A stretch of DNA of 6,040 nt from Chryseosolibacter sp966095595 (GTDB lineage Bacteria; Bacteroidota; Bacteroidia; Cytophagales; Cyclobacteriaceae), in assembly GCA_966095595.1 (NCBI GenBank), contig CBHTUB010000381.1, forward strand, positions 1 through 6,040. Reading direction: 5' to 3'. Below, in pieces: positions 1-5,849 of this stretch. The notes under the pieces were generated by a model that was given only the letters and a program-made list of their open reading frames with translations, did not search any database and had not been told where the DNA came from. The position numbers and the translations under genes were made by a program. Numbering within the stretch: the stretch's first letter is position 1; each line of letters opens with the position of its first letter.

Positions 1-500
1 AGAACCTCACATACCATGAAGCCAAAAGCAAAAACCAGAGAAGGATCGATGATCCCAGCAGGCTTGTGGATGCCAATTTTCTCGTCGATGCCAAAAGCTT
101 CAATATACTTGAAACCAAACTCGCCGAACTCGCGACGACTACCGGCTATGCCTCGAAGATCGTTGAGCTCGCACGACGCGATGTGGACGCGCACAAGAAC
201 TTCGCCGAAGATCTTGACAAAATTGCCTCGCGTGAACATGTGACCTTGCCTGACAACATGAGCGACCAGCATCAAAGCATGTATTATGAGCTTGTAAAAG
301 CAGATCGGGAAGAATTCGACAAGCTCTACCTTCAGATGCTCGACAAAGTGAATGAAGATATGTCGCAACAATTTGAAAAAATGGCGACAGAAGCGACAGA
401 CGGCGACGTGCGGGCCTTCGCTGCCCGGAAGCTGGATATGCTTCGCAACCAGGAAAAAACCATCAACGACGTGGAAGACGCGTTGTTGAATACTTATTAA
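1..500 (+). CDS. DUF4142 family protein, 5'-truncated by window edge
   Basis: The frame beginning at base 3 is open from the left edge to a TAA at 498-500, giving 165 visible residues, so the true start and any signal peptide lie outside the window. A GTG at 66 is the first possible internal start, but the residues before it read naturally and the family normally has a longer N-terminus, so I treat the gene as partial. The pattern matches DUF4142, a helical ferritin-like domain: a 'DANFLVDAKSFNILETKLAE' helix, 'IVELARRDVDAH', 'HVTLPDNMSDQHQ', 'FDKLYLQMLDKVNEDM' and 'AFAARKLDMLRNQEKTIND'. In this family the second helix normally carries a conserved DH pair, seen here as DAH. DUF4142 proteins are usually exported or lipid-anchored, and their biochemical function is not established. 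The gene is monocistronic at its 3' end, closed by a strong terminator. Family assignment is fairly secure; function is unknown. Confidence 0.8.
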   Translation, partial: NLTYHEAKSKNQRRIDDPSRLVDANFLVDAKSFNILETKLAELATTTGYASKIVELARRDVDAHKNFAEDLDKIASREHVTLPDNMSDQHQSMYYELVKADREEFDKLYLQMLDKVNEDMSQQFEKMATEATDGDVRAFAARKLDMLRNQEKTINDVEDALLNTY

Positions 501-518
501 CCAATTCGTTCTATAAGT

Positions 519-558
519 GAAGGCATCGTCCCACGGACGGTGCCTTCTGTTTTTGTTT
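519..558 (+). terminator. Rho-independent terminator after the DUF4142 gene
   Basis: Arms 519-531 and 535-547 form a 13-bp stem with one T-G wobble (526/540) and a 3-base loop (CAC). The stem is followed at once by a T-rich run (TGTTTTTGTTT). It starts 18 bases after the stop codon. This is a textbook intrinsic terminator and separates the DUF4142 gene from the regulator operon downstream. Confidence 0.9.
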
Positions 559-679
559 CCTCGCCTTGTGTCTCGCAGCACACACCGTTTTTATTCTCTT
601 TTATGATGTTTGATTTCCCAGACCTCATGTTTATCTTAGATAGTTAAACCTGCCCCACCAACGGCCGGCCTGTGCGAAA

Positions 680-1264
680 ATGAAAGGTCATATTCTGATA
701 ATCGAGGACGAACGTATAGTCGCTGAAAATCTTTCCGCCACTATCAGGCAACATCTTGGAGCAACCAGTCACATCGTTGATAACGAGAACGATGCACTGA
801 CTTACCACAAACAACATCAGGTTGATCTGATCGTCAGCGATATCAACCTGTATGGACATTCGGTTGGACCCGCCATCATACAGCAATTGCTGGATATCCG
901 GAAAATTCCGGTTATTTATCTCACGGCATATTCGGAAGATCAGGAGCTGAAGGCAGCACTCGACACCAACCCGGTCGCATATGTTTTGAAACCATACCTC
1001 GAAAGACAGATCCTTGTCGCCGTAAAGATGGCGCTTACGTCCTCAGTCGCTCCATCAGAGACCGCACCGAAGCCCACGCAACGCGAGCTGGAGATCATTC
1101 AACTGATTGCCGAAGGACTAAGCAGCAGAAAGATTGCCGACAGGCTTTTTATCAGTGAGCATACGGTAAGCACCCATCGTAAAAATATCCTCAAGCGATT
1201 TAATATGGACTCAACAGGTGAGTTGGTTGCCTATGCGATCAAGAACAAGTGGATCAGGGTCTGA
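680..1264 (+). CDS. Response regulator, REC domain plus LuxR-type HTH
   Basis: This 194-aa cytoplasmic transcription factor is probably activated by phosphorylation. Residues 1-120 are a receiver domain with the acidic pair E9-D10, phospho-acceptor D54 (in 'IVSDINL'), switch T82 ('YLTAY') and K104-P105. Residues about 132-190 are a LuxR/NarL helix-turn-helix with the hallmarks 'TQRELEIIQLIAEGLSSRKI' and 'ISEHTVSTHRKNIL', ending 'STGELVAYAIKNKWI'. The linker (121-131) is short and Ser/Pro/Ala-rich. The receiver resembles those paired with HWE/HisKA_2 kinases ('DINL', 'VLKPY') more than typical NarL receivers. The ATG at 680 follows an A-rich leader (GCGAAAA) with no Shine-Dalgarno site, as is common in Bacteroidota. 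The kinase gene starts 3 bases after the stop, so the two are almost certainly co-transcribed and partners. The target genes cannot be read from the window. Confidence 0.93.
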   Translation: MKGHILIIEDERIVAENLSATIRQHLGATSHIVDNENDALTYHKQHQVDLIVSDINLYGHSVGPAIIQQLLDIRKIPVIYLTAYSEDQELKAALDTNPVAYVLKPYLERQILVAVKMALTSSVAPSETAPKPTQRELEIIQLIAEGLSSRKIADRLFISEHTVSTHRKNILKRFNMDSTGELVAYAIKNKWIRV

Positions 1265-1267
1265 CAC

Positions 1268-2575
1268 ATGATGGCAGTCAGAAAAATAGGCGTACTGATA
1301 GCGGGAGATCCGGAAAAATTTCCCCTCGAGCATCGCATTTTCAATTCAACAACGATTGTCATTACGTCGTTCGCAATCTTCGGATCCATAGCAAACCACT
1401 TTCTCGGACTACATCCGATGACGGTTTGGATGGGCGTGGTCGGCTTTTTCATAGCCGCCGGTTTTTATTACTACTCGAGATTCAAGGGCGTTTTCGGGAT
1501 CCGGATCTCGCTTGGCTTCGTCATTACCAGCATATTGATCCTGGGAACGATTCACTTCTTCAACGGCGGATTGGATGGCAATGTGATCTATCTGCTGATC
1601 ATGCTCCTCAATATATTCCTGCTGGTTGTCCCCGAAGGATATCAGGTGACCATTTACATTATTTACTATTTGAGCTTTATCAGCCTCCTGTTACTTGAAT
1701 ACAATTTCCCGAATTGGGTAGTGCCCTACAAGAGTACCGAAGAGCGATTCATGGACCACGGTGTTACGATGTTCTACTGCCTGCTCTTTACGGCGGTAGT
1801 GATCACGCTTTTCCGTAAAAACTACAATCAGGAACGCGAGAAGGTCCGACAGCAATATGTACAGGTAAAAGAGCTGAATTCACAGATCGACCGGCAAATG
1901 TCCAAGCTGGAGCAACAGAAAAAAGATCTCGCCATTGCAGCGGAAGTTGCCAATGACAAGAATGAGAAAAACAAGATCCTGCTGCGTGAGCTCAACCACA
2001 GGGTAAAGAACAACCTTCAGGTTGTCAGCAGCCTGCTCAATTTGCAGTCACATTCGATAGCCGACGAAAAAGCGAGGGCAGCGATCATCGAGAGCAAAAA
2101 CAGGCTTCTTTCCATGGTCCTGATCCACCAGCGATTGTATCACAATGAAAATGCTACGCAGATCTTTATGCCGGACTATCTTCGCGACCTCGCTGAAAAC
2201 ATAGAATTCACCTATAGTGCCGAATCGAAGAACGACCTGATCACCTACGCAATCGATCCGATCTTTCTCAGTGTAGAACACGCGATCCCATTGGGACTGA
2301 TCTGCAACGAGATCATTACCAACTTCTTCAAACACGTGGCTCCGAAGCCGTCGGCATCGTTATGCATACAATTCACCGCTACCGATAATGGTTTTCTCCT
2401 TCTTGCCCGGGACAACGGCCATGGATTCGATGTCAACAATGTAGACGGTTCCTTTGGCATCAAGCTTATCCATTCGCTCATCAAACAGCTCGGAGGCACA
2501 AGCGCTTTGACTTTCTCTCCGGGAACGAATTGGGAGATAAGTTTTGGAATGCAGGGACCGGCTGCAGGAAGTTAA
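1268..2575 (+). CDS. Membrane sensor histidine kinase, HisKA_2 family
   Basis: This 435-aa protein has an N-terminal membrane part with about six hydrophobic segments (roughly 28-48, 51-70, 78-97, 105-121, 125-144, 165-182), which would put both ends in the cytoplasm. A charged, Gln/Lys-rich coiled-coil follows (about 183-235). The H-box is 'LLRELNHRVKNNLQVVSSLL', with H244 (bases 1997-1999) as the likely phosphorylated histidine; the HRVKNNLQ signature is typical of HisKA_2. The ATPase part has an N-box ('LGLICNEIITNFFKHV', N347 and N352), a G1 box ('DNGHGF', 382-387) and a G2 box ('GSFGIKLI', 394-401), so the catalytic core looks intact. No PAS, GAF or large extracellular sensor domain is visible; sensing is probably through the membrane segments. 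It lies 3 bases after the regulator gene. The start could be ATG 1268 or the adjacent ATG 1271. The input signal is unknown. Confidence 0.92.
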   Translation: MMAVRKIGVLIAGDPEKFPLEHRIFNSTTIVITSFAIFGSIANHFLGLHPMTVWMGVVGFFIAAGFYYYSRFKGVFGIRISLGFVITSILILGTIHFFNGGLDGNVIYLLIMLLNIFLLVVPEGYQVTIYIIYYLSFISLLLLEYNFPNWVVPYKSTEERFMDHGVTMFYCLLFTAVVITLFRKNYNQEREKVRQQYVQVKELNSQIDRQMSKLEQQKKDLAIAAEVANDKNEKNKILLRELNHRVKNNLQVVSSLLNLQSHSIADEKARAAIIESKNRLLSMVLIHQRLYHNENATQIFMPDYLRDLAENIEFTYSAESKNDLITYAIDPIFLSVEHAIPLGLICNEIITNFFKHVAPKPSASLCIQFTATDNGFLLLARDNGHGFDVNNVDGSFGIKLIHSLIKQLGGTSALTFSPGTNWEISFGMQGPAAGS

Positions 2576-2625
2576 TAGTGTCTATTATCGTCTATGGCCG
2601 TAGCTGCTGGCACCGGCGATCAGCT

Positions 2626-2677
2626 AAATGCCAAAAGCCAAATGCCAACAACCCTATACCATTAAACACTTAAACAC
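2626..2677. repeat. Degenerate 7-base tandem units followed by two perfect 8-base units
   Basis: From 2626 the sequence falls into five 7-base units all ending in CC: AAATGCC, AAAAGCC, AAATGCC, AACAACC, CTATACC (2626-2660). Two perfect 8-base copies of TTAAACAC follow at 2662-2669 and 2670-2677. The tract ends 2 bases before the dehydrogenase stop codon (2680-2682) and fills half of the convergent gap. Heptameric intergenic repeats are known from other bacteria, notably cyanobacterial STRR sequences. No function is evident, and no good terminator was found in this gap. Confidence 0.6.
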
Positions 2678-2679
2678 TA

Positions 2680-3546
2680 CTACGCATTCACGATAGACCC
2701 CCCGTTGGGATGAAGTACCTGTCCCGTGAGAAACGCAGCCTCGCTCGAAGCGAGGAAAACGTAGCATGTTGCGATCTCGACAGGCTGTGCAGGGCGCTCC
2801 ATCGGGATATCCTTTCCGAATTCACTCACCTTGTCGTCCGGGAACGAAGCGGGGATCAACGGTGTCCACACCGGTCCGGGTGCCACGGCGTTTACCCTGA
2901 TGCCACGTTTGATCAATGATTGCGACAGACTTCTCGTGAAGGAAACAATGGCACCCTTCGTGGATGAGTAGTCCATGAGTGTCTCATTGCCCTTGTACGC
3001 CGTAACGGAAGTAGTGTTGATGATCACGCTACCCTCCTTCAAATGCTCAGTAGCATATTTGGTGAGAAAGAAATAGGAAAAGATGTTGACCCTGAACGTA
3101 TACTCCCATTGCTGTGCGGAGATATCCTGGATGTCGTGCTGTTCATATTGAACCGCGGCATTATTCACGAGGATATCCAGTTTCCCGAACTTTTCGATCG
3201 TTTTATCGATCACATTTTTGCAATTGATCTCCACAGAGACATCCGTCGGTATCAGCAACGCTTCCTTTCCGTATTTTTTAACCATCGCTGCGGTCTCCTG
3301 CGCGTCCTGGTGCTCATTCAGATAAACGATGGCAACATCTGCTCCCTCCTTGGCGAACAACACGGCCACCGATCGCCCGATACCACTATCACCCCCACTG
3401 ATAATGGCGACCTTATCCTTCAGACGGCCGAAGCCCGGCTGGTCCGTGTCATACACAGGTCTGGGCTTCATGTCGCGCTCGATTCCGGGCTGCCTGTTCT
3501 GATGTTGTGGCGGTATATCGCCCGGCATTATTCCAAGTTCTTTCAT
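2680..3546 (-). CDS. SDR-family oxidoreductase, YghA/YhdF-like
   Basis: This 288-aa classical short-chain dehydrogenase has an extra N-terminal arm ('IPPQHQNRQPGIERDMKPRP', 11-30) that marks the YghA/YhdF/glucose-ribitol dehydrogenase-like branch. The NAD(P)-binding turn is 'SGGDSGIG' (50-57), with S in place of the usual T. 'TDVS' is at 101-104 and 'NNAA' at 128-131. Structural N154 and the catalytic S180, Y193 and K197 (YSSTK) are all present, followed by 'PGPVWTPL' (223-230) and a C-terminal 'GGSIVNA'. The enzyme should be an active, soluble NAD(P)-dependent oxidoreductase. The substrate cannot be told; relatives are often annotated as general-stress or aldehyde/sugar-alcohol dehydrogenases. 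It is the last gene of a three-gene minus-strand operon, 11 bases after the 69-aa gene. The ATG at 3546 fits the family's N-terminus; its leader is A/T-rich without a Shine-Dalgarno site. Confidence 0.93.
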   Translation of the reverse strand: MKELGIMPGDIPPQHQNRQPGIERDMKPRPVYDTDQPGFGRLKDKVAIISGGDSGIGRSVAVLFAKEGADVAIVYLNEHQDAQETAAMVKKYGKEALLIPTDVSVEINCKNVIDKTIEKFGKLDILVNNAAVQYEQHDIQDISAQQWEYTFRVNIFSYFFLTKYATEHLKEGSVIINTTSVTAYKGNETLMDYSSTKGAIVSFTRSLSQSLIKRGIRVNAVAPGPVWTPLIPASFPDDKVSEFGKDIPMERPAQPVEIATCYVFLASSEAAFLTGQVLHPNGGSIVNA

Positions 3547-3557
3547 AGTTTCAAATT

Positions 3558-3767
3558 TTATATTCCCGACTCGGTTCTCATGGAATAGACATCACGATCG
3601 ATCTCGTCCAAAACTCTCTGGTATAAATTGCCACCGTCGTCACGCTCGATCGTTATCCCTACACTATGATCATCGATGTTGTCAATGATGATATCGTTGT
3701 ATTTTCTAAGTATTCGCACGACTTCGTTCCGTTCAGCCGTGTCGAAAAAGATCCTGTAATTTTCCAT
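3558..3767 (-). CDS. Small uncharacterised protein (69 aa) in the baeRF-SDR operon
   Basis: I do not recognise this protein. It is acidic and soluble-looking, with no signal peptide, membrane segment or cysteine. By eye the secondary structure suggests strand (YRIFFD, 4-9), helix (ERNEVVRILRKY, 12-23), strand (DIIIDNID, 25-32), strand (VGITIER, 36-42), helix (NLYQRVLDEID, 47-57), a compact alpha/beta fold of ferredoxin-like type; this is only inference. It is probably real. It sits between two clear genes on the same strand with gaps of exactly 11 bases on each side, has an ATG start with an A-rich leader (CAGAAAATATT), and shows a protein-like hydrophobic pattern. Its tight linkage suggests a job shared with the release-factor-like protein upstream. 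A stand-alone protein-binding or regulatory module is possible, but no function is assigned. Confidence 0.75.
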   Translation of the reverse strand: MENYRIFFDTAERNEVVRILRKYNDIIIDNIDDHSVGITIERDDGGNLYQRVLDEIDRDVYSMRTESGI

Positions 3768-3778
3768 AATATTTTCTG

Positions 3779-5263
3779 TTATGCTTCATATCTCATCAAC
3801 GCGGCGATCGAGGCTCCGGGAACAGGCATTTCCGAGTTCTCCAGAATATGAACTTCGCCCGCATTGAGAATCGTCCGGATGATTGCCTTGTCGATAAGGT
3901 CCTCATCTCCCTGCTGCTGACTTTCGTGAATATCAAGTTTATTATTGAGCTCATCGAACTTGCCCCACAGATGCTCACCCTGCCGCACAAACAGGTGCCA
4001 CACGCGGCTGTAATACGCGGCCGGTATCACGTCGGCAGGAACACTGGAAGTCAATGCAGTTGCAGATTGGTTACCATACATCCCGATGGCTTTCCTGTGT
4101 CGCTCCCTAAAATATGGACGCATTTTTTCCAGGGCTTCGGTATAGAGCGAATTCGCATCGAGGTGTTCATAGCTTCCCGTGAGCGCCTCAGGATGGATAT
4201 ACTTATATTTGGCCACCGACTTGTATATCGGTATCATGTACTCCACTCCTGCCAGCAGCAACGGTGCATTCTCGTTGTTCAGCAATGTTTTCCACAGTGT
4301 CTCGTCCACTTCATCGAAGTACATGGCAATGTTTGCCTTTTCATCGGGTTTGCCGGAGCCTATCCCATGAAAATTTGCACCACCACCTGCTCCGCTCGTG
4401 TCGGTCCTGAACAGTTTCTGGTCATCCTTTTCCTCGAAGTGGACTACATCATCAATGCCCCTTGGCATTTCCGGAACAGGAATGTGCACCATCCCGAATT
4501 GATCGGCACGATATAACGTCGCCTGCTTTTTGCTGACCACAAGCAAATAGAAGTAGTCGGTGCTGATGATCAATGGAATGAGCGGGCTCAGGTAATAAGA
4601 GGTATTCATCATGATCTCCTCTTTTGGTTGGTAGGGCAGCTTGACGTACCTGAACTGATCCCTCGAAATAAAGAACGCAAGCCCCATCGAGAGATTGAGC
4701 CAGAATTCGTTCTGCCTCAACAGATCATATCCCGGCTTTAGCAATTGGTCGATCGTGTCCTGGTCGACATCCTGCTGTCTTAGCTTGTAACTGATTTGCT
4801 GAAGGACATTTTTGAAAGCTATGGCATCCTTCTGTTCATTCTTTTCGACACCCGATGGATGCGTGGGCATGTACACGGAAATGCAGTGTTCCGTATTGCA
4901 GGAAGCAAGTTTGGCAAGTTGCTCCTTTGTCAATCTTCCAGTGATCTCTTCAGGCGTGGCTCCTTCCATCCGGGGATTTGCGAGTGTTTGCGTTTTGCTT
5001 TTGTAAGTCGCATTCGCATTGTCGTTGTTGTCCGGCTTTTCTTGCTTCCGCTCTTCACCCTTATCCACATTCCTGTTCGGATGTCGTACATGGATATTCG
5101 GAGCGGGTTCTTCTTCTCCTGTCGTATATTTATCGGCAATCTCTAAATAATCTTCTATTGCATTGGTGTTAATCTCCTTAAGTCCGGTTTTACCTTCAAT
5201 CTTTCCGGGGCCGGCAGGCTTACCCTTGCGCGGATGAAATTTTCCCTCTCTATCCTTTCCCAT
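3779..5263 (-). CDS. baeRF (bacterial archaeo-eukaryotic release factor-like) family protein
   Basis: This 494-aa protein, counted from the ATG at 5263, has a basic head (MGKDREGKFHPRKGKP), a long charged and probably disordered segment to about residue 105, and then an eRF1-like core. Core landmarks are 'SVYMPTHPSG' (129-138), a strand-rich middle domain ('YFYLLVVSKKQATLYRADQF', 237-256), a Gly-rich loop (291-304, GAGGGANFHGIGSG) followed by 'DEVDETLWKTLL', then 'PLLLAGVEYMIPIYKSV' (334-350) and a C-terminal domain ending 'AGEVHILENSEMP...IAALMRY'. These features match the baeRF families that share domains 2 and 3 of eRF1/Pelota. The exact baeRF family number is uncertain. The canonical GGQ is absent. 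By analogy it could act at stalled or idle ribosomes; this is inference. It is the first gene of the operon, 11 bases before the 69-aa gene. An in-frame ATG at 5269 is an alternative start. Extension to a TTG at 5371 is unlikely because it adds a Trp/Val-rich stretch unlike the family head. Confidence 0.82.
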   Translation of the reverse strand: MGKDREGKFHPRKGKPAGPGKIEGKTGLKEINTNAIEDYLEIADKYTTGEEEPAPNIHVRHPNRNVDKGEERKQEKPDNNDNANATYKSKTQTLANPRMEGATPEEITGRLTKEQLAKLASCNTEHCISVYMPTHPSGVEKNEQKDAIAFKNVLQQISYKLRQQDVDQDTIDQLLKPGYDLLRQNEFWLNLSMGLAFFISRDQFRYVKLPYQPKEEIMMNTSYYLSPLIPLIISTDYFYLLVVSKKQATLYRADQFGMVHIPVPEMPRGIDDVVHFEEKDDQKLFRTDTSGAGGGANFHGIGSGKPDEKANIAMYFDEVDETLWKTLLNNENAPLLLAGVEYMIPIYKSVAKYKYIHPEALTGSYEHLDANSLYTEALEKMRPYFRERHRKAIGMYGNQSATALTSSVPADVIPAAYYSRVWHLFVRQGEHLWGKFDELNNKLDIHESQQQGDEDLIDKAIIRTILNAGEVHILENSEMPVPGASIAALMRYEA

Positions 5264-5518
5264 ATGCATTTCGTTTAATTGGATGTAAAGGAAAATTACT
5301 ATACCCATCACCTGTCGCTGTAAGATAAAAACCGCTCGCACTGTCCAAACACACCACACTTCAACCAGCAAAACCGACGCTCAACAGCAATGGCATGTCT
5401 GGCATAATATTTTAACCAACCATACCACTAAGTGACAACAACCACTTACCATGACTGATTTTCAGCCTATTATTCATTTTATCTGAATTGACAGTTTGCC
5501 ATTAACGACAGGGAGGGT
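5264..5518. promoter_or_regulatory. Divergent intergenic region with a short dyad
   Basis: These 255 bases separate the minus-strand baeRF operon from the plus-strand secreted-protein gene and must hold both promoters. A 6-bp dyad, TAAGTG (5429-5434) and CACTTA (5443-5448), has an 8-base spacer and could be an operator or a small hairpin. On the minus strand TAATTTTC (5298-5291) resembles the Bacteroidota -7 element TAnnTTTG with one mismatch, but no matching upstream TTG is at the right distance. On the plus strand TTGACA at 5488-5493 is seen without a convincing partner. No promoter is called with confidence. Confidence 0.35.
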
Positions 5519-5737
5519 ATGAAAAAAATAATTATCGCAGCTGCAATTGTAACCTCTGTTTCAGCTATGCTTGGAGCAGATATTCGCAGAAATGATTCAC
5601 CAAACGTTGCCGTTGCTACTCCGAAAAAAAAGTGTATCGGCTATACGATCATCGAGTTCGGTAAGGGAATTGACTGCAACGGAGACACTGTCAGGTTAAA
5701 AAAGATCAACGGCGTACAAGTGCTTGCAGAAAACTGA
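5519..5737 (+). CDS. Small secreted or periplasmic protein (72 aa)
   Basis: I do not recognise the family. Residues 1-20 form a clear Sec signal peptide: basic start (MKK), a hydrophobic stretch (IIIAAAIVTSVSAML), and a likely cleavage after 'LGA' before D21. The mature part is about 52 residues, basic around 36-38 (KKK), with two cysteines, C39 and C53, that could form a disulfide if the protein is exported. 'CIGYTIIEFGKGIDCNGDTV' (39-58) looks like a short beta hairpin. It has no lipobox. The start is preceded by a purine-rich AGGGAGGGT (5510-5518), the only strong Shine-Dalgarno-like sequence near a start in the window, though its GGAGG core lies only 2 bases from the ATG. The gene stands alone between divergent and convergent neighbours. 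Function is unknown. Confidence 0.68.
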   Translation: MKKIIIAAAIVTSVSAMLGADIRRNDSPNVAVATPKKKCIGYTIIEFGKGIDCNGDTVRLKKINGVQVLAEN

Positions 5738-5738
5738 T

Positions 5739-5832
5739 CGCATTCCCCTGCGCTCCCTGCCCATTGCTACATTCAAGCGAAAGATATATACATGCTATTA
5801 AACTGGCGACACCGAGGTCGCAGAGGAATGCG
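5739..5832. repeat. Imperfect 14-bp inverted repeat in a convergent gap
   Basis: CGCATTCCCCTGCG at 5739-5752 is matched by CGCAGAGGAATGCG at 5819-5832, an inverted pair with 13 of 14 positions complementary and a 66-base spacer. Just before the right arm, and sharing its first three bases, is a smaller hairpin, GCGAC (5806-5810) with GTCGC (5817-5821) and a 6-base loop. The element lies between the convergent ends of the secreted-protein gene and the gene at the right edge. It could be a transcript-end structure shared by both, or a dispersed intergenic repeat. No T-tract follows either arm, so I do not call it an intrinsic terminator. Confidence 0.5.
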
Positions 5833-5849
5833 CTATGCTCAGGAGGCTG

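Noticed and set aside
559..679. Promoter for the regulator operon (GATGTTTG near 605-612, one mismatch from TAnnTTTG)
   Set aside because: No matching upstream TTG element at suitable distance; a promoter must exist in this gap, but I cannot place it.
1249..1698. 149-codon open frame on the plus strand overlapping the regulator and kinase
   Set aside because: It is an out-of-frame reading of the kinase membrane domain, rich in Arg, His and Ser, with no domain pattern.
2601..2626. Dyad TAGCTG / CAGCTA after the kinase gene as a possible terminator
   Set aside because: Six-bp stem, 14-base loop and no T-tract on either strand; not convincing.
3043..3588. 181-codon open frame on the plus strand
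   Set aside because: It lies antisense to the dehydrogenase, whose motifs are unmistakable; the translation has no recognisable domain pattern.
3848..4516. 222-codon open frame on the plus strand
   Set aside because: It is antisense to the baeRF gene, and the translation shows no family motif; it arises from codon bias on the opposite strand.
5264..5371. Extension of the baeRF reading frame to an upstream TTG, adding 36 residues with a hydrophobic stretch
   Set aside because: The added part (Trp/Val/Ile-rich) does not resemble the family, starts on TTG, and the MGKDREGKFHPRKGKP head fits a natural N-terminus; the stretch is likely untranslated leader.
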